A stretch of DNA of 64,000 nt, from assembly GCA_028023455.1 (NCBI GenBank), contig JAQFVV010000254.1:1366001-1430000 (forward strand), written 5' to 3'. The position numbers were made by a program, and so were the translations under genes. Source of the DNA: Epiperipatus broadwayi. Taxonomy: Eukaryota > Onychophora > Udeonychophora > Euonychophora > Peripatidae. Positions 26,296 through 38,555 of this stretch are shown one piece after another. The stretch's first letter is position 1; each line of letters starts with the position of its first letter. The notes beneath the pieces were generated by a model. It saw nothing but the letters and a program-made list of their open reading frames with translations, did no database searches and was not told the DNA's origin.

Positions 26296-27448
26296 CACCT
26301 GGGTCTCATTTTATGCGAATTATTTTAATGCGATTTTGAAGTTATGTGATCCATAATATCTTTTAATATCTTTTTATGTGAATTTTCTTTTATGCCATAA
26401 AGAAGTTCATATTTCACTATATTTATTAGACATCAAGAAATTTAAATTATTAATAACTTATTTTGACTTGAATTTTTTTTTTTTTTTTTTTCAAAAATAT
26501 AATGTTATATTAGTACCTAATGTGAATATTGCCTGAAGCTGTATTTAGAATCTTAGCTTCTATGTAAATAACCTACTTATACTGAGTAAATAATAATAAT
26601 AAATTTATACTTACATATAAAAATATCACAATAAATATTCAAAAATTTTAAACTTTTAAAACGTATTTTGTTAGATATAACAGAAATAAATAATCTTTTA
26701 GATTTTTAAAATAAATAATGAAGATTTTATTGATTTTGTAAACTGAAAATAATCTTTCTAATGATAATATATAATCTTTTTGTTTTGATTGTGATCTCAT
26801 TTTCTTAATATAGAAACAAAATGAGAACATTTAAAATTTATTTCAGTAGTAAACAAAAAAAGACAAATTTATTATTTTCTGATAAGTAAAAATTAATTAA
26901 CAAAGAAAAATGTCAGAAAATGCTGAAATCTGAAAGAGTTTTCTGCAATGAACAACCTCTTAAATTCCAATGAGAGCTAAATAGTTATATGTCTGGATAT
27001 CATAAGCTTTATAAACAATTAGTAAAATCATCATCTCAAAGTTAATCACCGATTACATTGTCGACAGAAAACCATTAACACAGCACAAGACTGAAAGTGG
27101 CCCTAGTTGTACTTACCACTTCACAAATGAATGCATATTGTCAAATAGTGGTAATGATTAAAATAGGTATGAGAAATATGTAAAATGAAATACTGTTGTT
27201 AATAAAAAAAGTAAAAAAGTTTGTCTTGTATTAATTTTTTCCAAATTTTTGAAATTTTTTATTAGTCATACTTTATTTTCTTATTTTTTTAATGCAATTT
27301 TTAAAGTAATTTTTCCTTGTTGCTTTGCTTTTATGCAATTTCTGAAAATTGCAGAACCTATCCCCCATTTTTCAAGGTACATTAAGTCTATTTTTTTAAT
27401 GTGGGTTTTCTGCAGAACCTATATACCACATAAAATGAGACCCAGGTG
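26296..27448. mobile_element. TA-flanked non-autonomous DNA transposon, copy 2 (1153 bp)
   Basis: The ends CACCTGGGTCTCATTTTATG and its inverse are directly flanked by TA on both sides (26294-26295 and 27449-27450). It is collinear with 3381-4355 in reverse orientation and keeps ~240 bp (about 26820-27065) missing from copy 1. The interior has no credible transposase. The small open frames inside are A+T-rich and share nothing with known families. Confidence 0.75.
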
Positions 27449-28038
27449 TATTTTTAAATTTGTTTTTTGCATACTTTATGTGTCTTCATTCTTTTAAATT
27501 TTATTCCTCTTTAATAAACAAATTGTATGAAATGAACTATGATTTGCTTTACAAGAATAAAGATAATGTATTATATATTTAATGGTAAATTCACGAATAA
27601 ATTTAAAGTATAAAAAGTGGTAGACATGTAGGAAAGTAAGAAACACGTAAGTTTTAAAAAAATATTTTTATATATGTTAAAACATATTTTTATTATATTA
27701 TTTTTGGAAATTTTTCGTAAACATATGTGTATATATTATAAAAATCAGTCAACACTTAAACAATCCCAATATCAATAACAATCTCAACCTGTTGTCAAGG
27801 CAACTTTCTTTTGACAATAAAAGTGCTGTGACATATGAAAAAAAGTGGAATCCCACCTTTATTTATAGTCCAATATATTTATATGGACATGAAAAATTGC
27901 AATTTCACCACAGAAATTGAAATTATTAATACAAGTTTTTAAAAAAAAACAAGATTTGATTAGAAAAAAATGTTTTAAAATAATTTTTTTAATTTTTATA
28001 AATTATAATGAAATATGATTATTGGTTTTTCTTATTAG

Positions 28039-28104
28039 GAATTGGATCGTATAGCATTTCTAGCTGGTGCAATGGATGATGATAACATAGCGAAACTTTG
28101 TAGG
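28039..28104 (+). CDS. RING-H2 gene, internal exon C
   Basis: This exon has 22 codons, phase 0 on both sides, between the acceptor TTCTTATTAG (ending 28038) and the donor GTAACT (from 28105). The peptide begins ELDRIAFLAG, goes through AMDDDNIAKL and ends CR. It resembles a short amphipathic helix, but I recognise no domain. It continues the frame of exon B exactly and feeds exon D in phase 0. Confidence 0.6.
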
Positions 28105-29036
28105 GTAACTATAGAAAATCATTTAAAGAAATTAATTACATTTATTATTTTATTCATTAAAATGACTTTATTTTATAATAGATTTTTTATTTAATCTGAA
28201 ATAAAAATAGCTTGTATTACTCTATTTTGTAAAATTAAAATGCACATTTTTTTTGAAATATTATAAGGTAATGTAAGTTAGCAAAAAGGATTTTATTTAA
28301 AGAAATTGTAATAGGCAATTTATGCTTTGGCAATGATTTTACATTTCATTGGCTAAAATATTTTTTTTTTATTTCGAAATAAATTATATCATTGTAATAA
28401 TTAATAACATAGCAATTTAGATATCTGTAATATTGGGAAAGAATCTATTTCTTAACAGAACTCACTCCCATCATAAGGCACCGGTAGAACATACATTTGT
28501 TATTTTTAGAATCTGTCTTTGAATGTAGACCAGTTATAATCGACAGATAAAAATAAGAATACAAAACTGGTTGATATTGCATTACCTGCTCATTGAAAGA
28601 TATGATTATGCCAACAGAAGACTATACTGTAGTCTGAAGAAATATTTTAAAACCGGTTGAACTCTTATGTATACCAATGTATTATTAATGCTAAAGAAGC
28701 ATCAACATGAGTATATGAGTTTTAATTGGAAAGTAAAGGAATTAAAGGTGGATTATAAGAATCTCAGTGAAAATTAACTTTTATAGATTTTATTGAAACA
28801 AAAATATTTATATAAGAATAATTGCAATGTGAACTTAATATTTGTTGATGCATGTATTATTCGATTGCAGTCTTGTGGAGAAATAACTGCTGTACCATAT
28901 TTTATAAGATCTCAAGAATACTTTTTTACTCCATCCTTCTTCTATAAGATGGTTAAAATTTTGAGGGTTATTTTTATACTTCAAGTTTTTCAGGAATATA
29001 ATTTACAAATTATAAAATGTATATTTTTTTCTTCAG

Positions 29037-29198
29037 ATTTGGGATGAATTTGAACACCATTGTAATGATGACAATGATGATGATGATGACCATCATGTAG
29101 CAGCCAAAGACCTACTAAAACATATCATACAACAAATATATAAATCTGAAATACCTAAAGACTATCTAAGAAAGACCATACTTCGAACATTTAAACAG
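29037..29198 (+). CDS. RING-H2 gene, internal exon D (acidic exon, original copy)
   Basis: This exon has 54 codons, phase 0 at both ends, between acceptor TTCTTCAG (ending 29036) and donor GTTTAG (from 29199). It starts IWDEFEHHC, passes through an Asp/Asn run (DDNDDDDDHH) and ends with a basic, probably helical part (AAKDLLKH, then KDYLRKTILRTFKQ). Exon C joins it in frame, and it can splice in frame either to the duplicate at 31976 or to the RING exon at 45966. The function of the acidic run is unknown; such runs often bind basic partners. Confidence 0.7.
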
Positions 29199-29729
29199 GT
29201 TTAGTATCATTTTTTTACTTTTTGATAATTTTTTGAAAAATTATATATCTATAGCTTTTATTTAACTTATTCTGTTCTTTGATCATTTGTCTGCCTATGA
29301 AATCTTGCAACTCAATTTGCTCCCACTTTCCAATTTCTATTATAGTTAGCATTTTGCATAGATATAAATTTCCAAAAGCAGCATCTTTTTTGAAGAGAAA
29401 AATAATTTTGGGAAAAAAAATAATCAAACACTGAAATTTTTAATTTGCCATATAATTAGAAGCATTATAAAAATATAATTAATAATCATAAATAACTTTT
29501 AAAAAAGAATCGATAAAACCAAATACTGATCACTAGTCTGCATAAGAAAAGTTATAATTTCCTAAAGAAAATGATAAGTAAGAATATATCTCTGAGAAAA
29601 AAGCTTACCAATAAAACACCATTCCAGGTTTGTCATTATGGGTCAACCTTTACTAATTTTTCTTAATTTTTTTTAAAATTTAAATACAAGTGTAATGTAT
29701 ATAGTGAACATTAGATGTAATTAGAGAAA

Positions 29730-29995
29730 ACTTAAACACAGATATTCAGGCTCCTTCAGCTATCCACTCTATCTTATATAATTGAAACACATGTCCATAT
29801 ACATGTTAAAAATATAAATGATCACCTATATATATATATTTTGTGCAGAACCAGCATTCATTAGTTGGTCCAGGTCTTCATCTCCCACACTTATACAATC
29901 AGTGCACTTTATATATTAAGATCGCAAATTTTAAACTTTAATGGACAGGCTTCAATATTGTCATCTTTCCAACTCTTCTGTCATCTATATTATTG
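29730..29995. repeat. Copy of the CATCAGTTGGTCCAG dispersed repeat (unit 1)
   Basis: AGTTGGTCCAGGTCTTCATCTC and following bases match 33060-33330 in unit 2 and the array at 51836-53150. It lies in the intron just after exon D. Confidence 0.65.
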
Positions 29996-29999
29996 AAAA

Positions 30000-30360
30000 G
30001 CTTTTGATTTTGTCTTAAAAGAAAAACTTACTAAGAAACTTTATGCTATGGATCTTACAGGCTGCATAAATGATTGGCTAAGATCTTATTTACATCAAAA
30101 ACATGTGTTAAAGTTAATAGTGTATTGAGTGTATTTTTGTCCTAAATTTGGTGTAACACAAAAATCAGTTTTATGTCTATTACTTTTATTATTTACATTA
30201 ATGATTTTATGAAAATTTCTTTGCATTCAAATAGGTCATGTTTTGCAGATGATACAGTATGGAAAAAAATATATATTATTAATTTATTCTTTGAGAAAAA
30301 TGGTAATAGATTTGGAGTCATCCATATGAAGGTACAGCAAACTTGGATTACATTTTGATG
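30000..30360 (+). pseudogene. LINE reverse transcriptase fragment (CR1/Jockey-like)
   Basis: Translation in shifting frames gives a KAFDFV-like start, a GVTQKSV motif (family form GVPQGSVLGP), INDF and then CFADDTV, the catalytic FADD box, near 30240-30260. Stops and frameshifts are frequent. The segment is present only in tandem unit 1, so it inserted after the duplication or was lost from unit 2. The clade is uncertain; it is clearly not the RTE family seen elsewhere in the window. Confidence 0.65.
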
Positions 30361-30364
30361 GTAC

Positions 30365-30660
30365 TTACATATTAGACCTGCAATGCTGGAGACATGCTAT
30401 GCCTTTTTTCATGATAAATGTCTAACCTTGTGAACCTGTCAAATGAACCCTGTGGTGTCATCCAAAATTGTCCAATAACATGATAAATTTATACTTTTAT
30501 TTATTATCCAGATTTTATTCAGACTAGTTCTTCTCAAAGTATTTTTTTTCAGTGCTGATTTACTTTTTCATTTTGTCAATAATACTAATATCTTTTTAAT
30601 TTTTAAATAATTTTCAATATTTCTCAATATTTTTTTTACAAATAATTTTTCAAATATTTT
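30365..30660. mobile_element. Merlin terminal fragment
   Basis: TTAGACCTGCAATG, then ATGCTATGCCTTTTTTCAT, then CCCTGTGGTGTCATCC and TTATTATCCAGA, matches in order the left end of the Merlin copy at 47920-48120. No transposase is left. It lies directly behind the LINE fragment. Confidence 0.6.
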
Positions 30661-30769
30661 GAAGCTATTCTTAGAAAAAGCACATGTACTCTAATCTGTA
30701 TACAACTTACTGAAGAAAAATCAAACCTGGAATTGTTCAACCATCTAAGAGGATGCTTTTGTCAAGACC

Positions 30770-31438
30770 AAATCTTTAATAACATCAAATACATTGTTAA
30801 TACATTATGACAGCTACTTATTTACAACAGGTGCATTAGACCTTGGAGTGGGAGCAGTGTTAATTCACATACAATAGTGTGAGACCAGTAGCATATGCAT
30901 TGTGAATACTGACCAATCAGTCAGGATCCTGGTAAGTTTTTGGAATACAAAATTCCCATTAGTATGTATTAGAAATATTGGCAAAAGTGAAACCAATCTC
31001 AGTTCACCTCAACCCACAAATTCTATGTTGGATAATGTTAATATTTGCATAAATAAAAAAGGCAGTGTAATCCAACATGCAGATTCACTCTCATGAATAC
31101 TGGACATAACCAACATAATAAAAAGTAATGTGAATATCAATTATATAGCTAATCTAATAAACAGAAAATAAATGGCAGAATGAACTTATGAGAATCCAGG
31201 AGACCAACTACTGAAAGTATCGATCAGTAAAAACTGGTCTAATAAATGACTTCAAAATTTGCCACTATTCTTTTCGAATGCTTGTTTAAACCTATCCATT
31301 TGCAAATGATGTATATTAAATGGAGGTAGAGTTCTAATACTTTATTAAGGCAAAATAGTGTAGTCTAGATCTGCATAATGGACACCCAGGAATAGTATGC
31401 ATGAAAGGACTGGCTGGCAGCTAAATCTAAAATAAATG
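30770..31438 (+). pseudogene. Ty3-type LTR retrotransposon fragment (RNase H), unit 1
   Basis: Around 30815-30900 the sequence reads LDLGVGAVL, the start of the RNase H domain of Ty3-type pol. IQHADSLS, corresponding to the conserved NADALSR end of this domain, lies at 31074-31096. Stops and shifts interrupt it. The same sequence recurs in unit 2, where it continues into the integrase; here it is cut by the tandem-duplication junction. Confidence 0.7.
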
Positions 31439-31975
31439 AAGTCAAATCAGCTAAGCATTCTTGTTATTTTTAATCAAAAGATAAAAATAGGAATACTAAA
31501 CTGGCCAAAATCTCATTACCTGCTCACTGAAAAATATGATTATGTCAATGAAGGACTGTTGGAGATACTGTGATCTAAAGTGGTATTTTAAAACTGGTTG
31601 AACTCTTATGCATACCAATGGATTATTAACACTAAGGAGGCACCAACTTCATTATTTGAATTGGAAAATAAAGGAATTAGGGGGGGGGGTTACAAAAATT
31701 CTCAGAGAAAATTAACTTATTTTTATAGATTTTATTGAGGCAAAAATATTTAGATATTAATAATTGCAATGTAAACTTAATTGTTGATTCATGTATTATT
31801 CAATTGCATTCTTGTGGAGAAATAGCTGCTGTATCATATTCTCCAAGATCTCAAGAATACTTTTTTATTCTATCCTTCTTCTATAAGATGTTTAAGATTT
31901 TGATGGCTGTTTTGATAGTTCAACTTTTTCAGATATATAATTTACAAATTATAAAATGTATATTTTTTTGTTCAG

Positions 31976-32407
31976 GTTTGGTATGAATTTGAATACCTTG
32001 ATGATGATGATGACAGTTATGATGATAGCACTGATGATTATGACAGTGATAATGGTGACAACAATGATAGTGATGATGGTGACGGCAATGATAGTGATGA
32101 TGGTGACAGCAATGATAGTGATGATGGTGATGGCAATGATAGTGATGATGGTGATGGCAATGATAGTGATGATGGTGATGGCAATGCTAGTGATGATGAT
32201 GATGGCAATGATAGTGATAATGGTGATGGCAATGATAGTGATGATGGTGATGGCAATGATAGTAATGATTGTGACAGCAATGATAGTAATGATGGTGACA
32301 GCAATGATTGTGATGATAATGACAATGATGACAGAGATGATGATGATGACCACCATCTAGCAGCTAAAGACTTAATAAGATATACCCTACTTCAAAAATT
32401 TAAAAAG
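31976..32407 (+). CDS. RING-H2 gene, duplicated exon D' with acidic repeat
   Basis: 144 codons, phase 0 on both sides, acceptor TTGTTCAG (ending 31975), donor GTTTAG (from 32408): the same borders as exon D. It starts VWYEFEYL and ends HHLAAKDL, then YTLLQKFKK. It has lost 17 codons of the C-terminal part of exon D and gained about 90 codons of Asp/Ser/Gly/Asn repeats. Inclusion with D, or in its place, keeps the frame to the RING exon. Caution: the repeat has no stops in four of the six frames, so openness alone is weak evidence. Intact splice sites and a 51-bp (in-frame) deletion are better support. It may be an alternative exon or a fading copy. Confidence 0.55.
32046..32336 (+). repeat. 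24-bp minisatellite encoding DSDDGDGN
   Basis: About eleven to twelve imperfect units of GATAGTGATGATGGTGAYGG plus CAAT lie inside exon D'. Each unit encodes the octapeptide DSDDGDGN or a close variant. The period is a multiple of three, so unit number can change without breaking the frame. Exon D has only a short GAT run at the same place, which is a plausible seed. Confidence 0.85.
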
Positions 32408-33690
32408 GTTTAGTATCATTTTCTACTTTTTAATCACTTATTGAAAAAGTATATATCTATAGCTTTTATTTAATTTATTCTGCTCTTTGTTTATTTGCCT
32501 GCCTGTGAAATCTTTCAACTCTATTTGCTCCTACTTTCCACGTTCTATTATAGTTGCATTTTGCATAGATATAAATTCCCAAAAGCAATATCTCTTTTGA
32601 AGAAAGAAATAATTTTGGCAAAAAAAAAAAAAAAAAATAGTTAAAAACTGAAATTTTCAATTTGTTTTATAATTAGAATTATAAAAATTTAAATAATAAT
32701 CATAAATAAGTTTTAAAACGGAATCATTAAAACCACATACTAATCACTATTCTGCATAAGAAAATGATAAGTAAGAATATATCTCTGAGGAAAAGACTTA
32801 CCAAAATGACTTCATTTTCTAATAAACCCAACTAATGTTATAATTTTCTCTACTTACACAATTACAAAGAATACTTCACACAAACAAAAAAATACCTATC
32901 CTACATTATTTGGAAAAATTTAATATTTTTTGATTTCCACTATATTATCATTAAATACTCTATAATATGACTTAAAAAATCGCCAGCTAAGCTAAAACAA
33001 ATAACACACACAAAAAAAATACAAGGGTAATGATATACTGAACATTAGATGTAATTAGAGAATATTTGAACACATACTTTCAAGCTCCTTCAGCTATCCA
33101 CTCCATCTCATATAACTTATACACATGACCACATAAATGTTAAATAAATAAATAATCACCAATATATATATTTTGTGCAGAACCAGCACTCATCAGTTGG
33201 TCCAGGTCTTCATCTCTCACACATATATATTCAATTCCCTTTATATATTTAGATAGCAAATCTTTAAACTTTAATGGATAGTGTTTAATCTTGTCCACTC
33301 TCCAATTCTTCTGCCATCTATATTATTGAGAAGCTGCTGATGGACTGCTCAAAGCTCTTAGTGATGCCAGTATTGTTGTCATATTCATGTTGCTTTTAAG
33401 TCACTCTGATGCTTCATATATAGGACTAATATGTCAATTCAAATATACAGAAGAAAAATGGACAGAATTTAGGCTGAATCTATCAAATTTGCAAATAAGT
33501 ATAATAATGTACACACTAATCTCTAGAAGCAATTAGAAGGGATTTGAACATAGATTTTCAAGTTTCTTTTAGCTATTTACTCCATCTTATATAAGTGACA
33601 CACATGACCTCATACATGTAAAAAAAAAAAATATTTTGGATCTTTTCTTAAAGAGAAAGCATGTGTGCTCCAACTCCTATACAACCTACT
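32408..33690. other. Intron sequence in unit 2 with dispersed repeat
   Basis: 32408-32800 aligns with the post-exon D intron (29199-29600). 33060-33420 is another copy of the CATCAGTTGGTCCAG repeat. 33420-33650 has no counterpart in unit 1. No coding is seen. Confidence 0.5.
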
Positions 33691-35540
33691 GAAAACAAAT
33701 CAAAAGTGGAATTGGGAAACCACCTAAGACCATGCATTTGTTAAAACCAAATCTTTATTAATATCAAATAAGTTGCTAATACATTATGACAGCAACCTAT
33801 TTACAACAGATGTATTAGATTTTGGGGTGGGAGTAGTGTTAACTCGCACACAATTATGAGAGAACAATAGCATATGCATTGTGAATGTGGACAAATCAGT
33901 CAGCTTAACAATGAGGCCCTGGTAATTCTTTGGAATACAGAAATTCCATCAGTATATATATGGATAAACTTTTACAATGATAACCAATCACAAGCCACTG
34001 TTAGAATTATTGGCAAAAGTGAAACCAATGTCAGATCACCTCAACCAACAAATGCTATGTTGGATAATGTGACCATTGGCTTAAATAAAAGAGGCAGTTT
34101 AATCCAACAAGCAGATTCATTCTCATATATGCTGGACATAACCAAAGTAATAAAAATTAATGTGGATATCAATTATATAGTTAATCTAATAAACTGTAAA
34201 TTAATGGCCAACTGGACTTATGAGGCCAACTACTAAAAAATTGTATCAGTAAAACCTGCCCCAATAAATGACCACAAAATTTGCCACTATCCTTTTGGAA
34301 TGCTTGTTTAAAGCTATCCATTTACAAAGGATGCATATGAAATTGAGATAGTTCTAATACTTTAATAAGGCTAAATTAATGTACTCTAGATCCTGCATAA
34401 TGGACATGCAGAAAAAGTATACATGAAAGGACTAGCCAGAAGCCAAGTCTGGTAGTCTAAGGTAAATAAATAGAGTGGATCACTTGCAAAAAAATGCATG
34501 GCATGTCAGTCAAATGTCCAATCAACAAAAAATAAACTTATGGCCACTTGAATAAGTGCTTTGGAACATGTCCACACAGAGCATGCTGAATTCAGTAATG
34601 GAACATATATTCTTGATACTTGTAAATTCTTACTTTCAGTGGATAAAATACTGTGTTATAAAAATACAGCTAGTTGCAAGATTATTGATAAGCTAAATGA
34701 AAAATTTCCAGTGCAACGTTACCCAGAAATACTCCTGCAGACAATGGCTCTGGGTTTACATCTGAAATGTTTGACGAATATTTAGAGACCAGGGGCATTA
34801 AACACATACTCCTTCTTTATTATTTAGAAAACAATGGGTTATCAGAAAATTCAGTAAAGCACCTAAAATTGGCACTAAACAAATCCTATAAAAATGCAAA
34901 AACACTTCACCATATATTATTTTCCCACACTCAATAGCAGCAAATGGAATATCCCTAGTTGAATTATTAATTAAATGGAAGCTAATGACAGAAGTAACTC
35001 TGCTATTAACCAAACATATACACACAAACATAGAAGCAGAATATGAAACAATGTGGGAGACAAAGTATGGGTTAGAGACAATCTACATAAAACCTTGATC
35101 AAAAGAAAGTCAGTAACCTAATATGCATATTTATTCTAGCCATATGAGCTGATTACAATGTAGTACATAAAAGATACATTAATTACACACACCACCACAG
35201 CTCTGGGAGCTAAAAAAACAAGTTCCAATTAAAGCAGTAATACCAAAATAAGACAAAATAAGATGAAGAAAATGTGCAAACCAGACATTCAAAAACCCAA
35301 AAGAGACAGTCAACAGAAGAAAATAACAGATCACAAAAAGAAGAAAATGGAGCTGCCAAAGCAAATGGAAGAAAAATAACTTAGCAAATGAAGAACATGA
35401 TGAAGACACATTGTTGGGACTCCAAAGAATAAAAAATCTATCCCTGTTATTAAAAGTCATTGTTTGTTCAAAAATTTTAAAACTATATAAAAGCAAAGAA
35501 ACCCTAATAATGCAACTTCTAGTCATATATAGTGGAGGGA
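33691..35540 (+). pseudogene. Ty3-type LTR retrotransposon remnant (RNase H to integrase)
   Basis: In order: RNase H around 33800-34130 (DFGVGVVL, then TFTMITNHKPLL), the integrase zinc-finger half CMACQ near 34495, the catalytic core from about 34560 (HVHTEHAEFSNGTY), a DNGSGFTSEMF-like second Asp region near 34740 in another frame, and a C-terminal KVWVRDN-like segment near 35060. Every part is in a different frame with stops. After 35100 a basic, Lys-rich tail resembles pol C-termini. No LTRs were found. It differs from the element at 39.5-45.6 kb. Confidence 0.75.
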
Positions 35541-35987
35541 ATATGATATACTTACAGAGTAGTTGACTGATAAGCAGAAGATACTATTGGTTGATTTTGA
35601 TTACCACATATTAAAAAGTACTATACAGAATAAAAAAAAAATGACTAGTTAGTCTTGAGCACTCACAAAAATTAGTGGTACACCTTTTCTCTCACAGTAA
35701 CAAAAATAGTGCAGAAGGCTTAATCTCACTCTTTCAGAAGAGCTTATGTGACATTATAATTTGCTTTATATTTACATATTACTAATTGTATCCATTGGAA
35801 ATAATTAATATTGCTGGTCATATAATTTGTATGTTCCTTATATTCCATGAACTAAAAGGGAAGCCAATCCAACTGATACATTAACTTTAAGGAATGGTTA
35901 CAAGCTGCTCTGTAACAGTCAATTGTAATATATATATATATGTGTGTGTGCGTGCGCAAATAAAATGTCTATTAATTAAAAAACTAC

Positions 35988-36132
35988 TGTAATAACAATA
36001 AAAATAATAAATCTAATGGTAATTAGTTATTATATACAGCCTTTAAATTCGAAGTCTTTTTTTTGGTTAATTCCAAGCGTATATAATAGTTAATTACCAT
36101 TATATTTATTATTTTTATTGTTATATATATAT
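35988..36132. repeat. Small inverted repeat (hairpin)
   Basis: AATAACAATAAAAATAATAA and the following TAATGGTAATTAGTTATTATATAC pair with an inverse copy at about 36075-36125. The loop is about 35 bp around TTAAATTCGAAG. It is probably a short foldback element in the intron. Confidence 0.65.
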
Positions 36133-38555
36133 CATGTATCATTATTCATTATAACTGTATTATATAAATTTATTACCACTCCAATTACAGAAATGTTTTT
36201 TTTTTTATTCACAACACTCAACCCATCACAATAGAATTTAATACAGGTAGCTTTTAAATATTTAAGATAAAAGTAAAATTAGTTTGAATTTTAAATTATT
36301 TTTTTTATCCTAATTGGTTTTATTAAAATAATAGAAGCAATAAACAAAGTTTAGCTTAAGTTAAGTCATCAATCTTTTTTTTAAAAAAAAGTTTTTAAAA
36401 AGAATACCCAAGCAGAGCTTTTTTACAAGTAATTTGAAAAACTTTTATTAATGGATGGACATACTGTAATGTGTGTATATATATATATATGAATCATCAT
36501 AATTTAATATGCCATAATGTGTTATAATAAATGTGTTTAATGTGCGTGTTAGAAATATAGAATCATTTTCTGAAATTTTGTGCTTGCATTTTGTTTTTGT
36601 TGCTTTTGTGTGAACAAACAATTCTTAATTGTCATCATTTTTGTTACTACCCTCCCTCACAAATCTTCAATTAACCCTTGATTTAATGGTAAATTAAAAA
36701 AAAAACAGTATTCTAATCGTCAAATAAAATGAGTACAAAAGACATTGTTCTGAGTATAAGAAAGGAATTATGGAAGGGGGGGGGCTTTTGGAGTAATGCA
36801 GACTTCTGTAAAGAAAAGAAGCACTTGAGTAAATGTAAATTTTTGTACATACAAAAAAGATATCACCTGAAAATAATTCCTATAGCCTCTTTTGGAAGAA
36901 AAATTAATATGAGATCTGATCTTATTTTTGGAAAACATGATAGACTCCAGCAATCATGTAGAGTAATTAAAAAATGCAAATGTACGTGAGAACTTTCTCT
37001 GAAACTTCTTTTCCCTAAGAAAAAAATTTTTGAAACTTTTTTTTACTAAGAGAAAATTTTTTAATCATGTTAATGATTTCTTTGGGTCTAAAACATATTC
37101 CAATAATGATATTTTTAAAAGAATATTTCAAGATGTTCATCATAAATATGATCAATAATAAACAAAGTTGCTGAAGATATAATAAATGTAAAATTAAATA
37201 GACATTGTGTAAATCCAAAACTTAAAAGCATATTTAATGTCTTGAGTCACAGAAATATCAAAAAACTTATCATTTCATGTACGAAATAAATTATGAATAT
37301 GAAATTCATCTTTAAAAATATCAACTGAATATTGGAATGACCAATACAAAGGAGCAAATATTAAATTTTCAGAACCTAAAATATGTGAATGAATACATTC
37401 AGGAGAATGTAAACTACATTTCAATAAAAGTCACGTAGATATTACTTGTATAATAATAAATTATAAATCCACCATATACTCTTTTTTTCATGTTCATCAA
37501 TTTAAATCTCAGACAAATTTATTATATTAAATGAATAATCAAGTGACTGTAAGTGAAGTAATGACTCATCAATATGTTTTCTTACACTAATAAAAATCTT
37601 AAATGTTAAATTTTTTAATAGATAATTATTGCCCACACTAATTTTTGGTAGAGAATTTCCATCACAAATGAAATGAAATGGATTCAGAATTGTAATAACC
37701 ATATATAGTGTATCTTGTACCCTCTTTAGTTCAAACAAATTGATAGTTATTTTCATTAACTACTATAAATATTTTCCAAAATTTATTTTCATGCCATAAA
37801 TCTTTATTTAAATAAGTATCTGATCATATTTAGCATTAAGCAAAAATATGAGATAGACATAATGTAATTTTTTTACTGTCCAACAAGTCATTTTATAAAC
37901 AAAATTAATTTTTATTGCCGGTGTTCAAATCTTTATTTATATTTTAGTCTATATTTCTATTGAATATTATGTTTATTAAAGTCTGACAATTCTAATATAC
38001 TTCTGCATTAATAATTAGATTTTCCTCTTCTCCATATTCAATACCAAGACTTTCAATATTATTTTCTAAGCATTTCTGATTTAAATATAAAAACATTTAA
38101 AATATATAATAAAAAATTTGGTGTTTTTACTTTTCCTTATAGACCATTTAATCCACTGATTCAATTTTTTATATTATTTTGAACCAAATCAAATTCTGAA
38201 CTATTTTTAAAAACTGTAATAAGGAGTCAATATTATTTTGTAAATATATGTAGCAAATCATGTTTCCTCTTTATTTATTGAAGTAAATTAAAAAATAGAA
38301 TTCTTGTCTAAAAATTAATCATTTGAGTTCTTCAATCACTTAAATTCATGTTTAAATTTTACATCTGCACATTTTTTCTCTTGAAAATAGTTCATAATTT
38401 TCTATATATGTCAATGAATACAACAAACTTCTTTTTAAAACTTGTTTTCATATGACTATAATAAAAATAAAATACATCCATCATTTCGATTATTTTATAT
38501 AGTCACTTTCAAAGAATATTAAAAAAATAAAAATATATAATAATAAATATCACAT

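Larger units (their letters stand above)
28485..31438. repeat. Tandem segmental duplication, unit 1 (with exon D)
   Basis: Unit 1 aligns collinearly with 31439-34465: upstream repeat, exon D, the CATCAGTTGGTCCAG repeat, then Ty3-type RNase H. The join at about 31438 cuts the retroelement within the region before the integrase zinc finger and switches directly to the upstream sequence (AAATCAGCTAAGCATTC), marking the tandem junction. Unit 1 also holds a LINE fragment and a Merlin end (30000-30660) absent from unit 2. Divergence by eye is substantial (roughly 80% identity), so the event is old. Confidence 0.75.
31439..34465. repeat. Tandem segmental duplication, unit 2 (with exon D')
   Basis: This is the second copy of the ~3-kb block. 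It contains the duplicate exon with an expanded acidic repeat, the CATCAGTTGGTCCAG repeat (33060-33420) and Ty3-type RNase H. Homology with unit 1 stops at about 34465, but the retroelement reads on into its integrase, so unit 2 keeps the older context. Confidence 0.75.

Noticed and set aside
32046-32336. CRISPR-like array of regular repeats
   Set aside because: Units of 24 bp abut without spacers inside an exon; a minisatellite in a eukaryotic genome.
31949-32360. Long open frames on both strands rich in Ile/Thr, Ser/Leu or Met/Val
   Set aside because: Shadows of the GAT/GGT/AAT minisatellite, which lacks stops in most frames. Only the Asp-rich frame joins the splice borders shared with exon D.
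36729-37756. Several frames of 60-90 codons on both strands
   Set aside because: A+T-driven composition (Lys, Ile, Phe, Asn), no motifs, no consistent frame.
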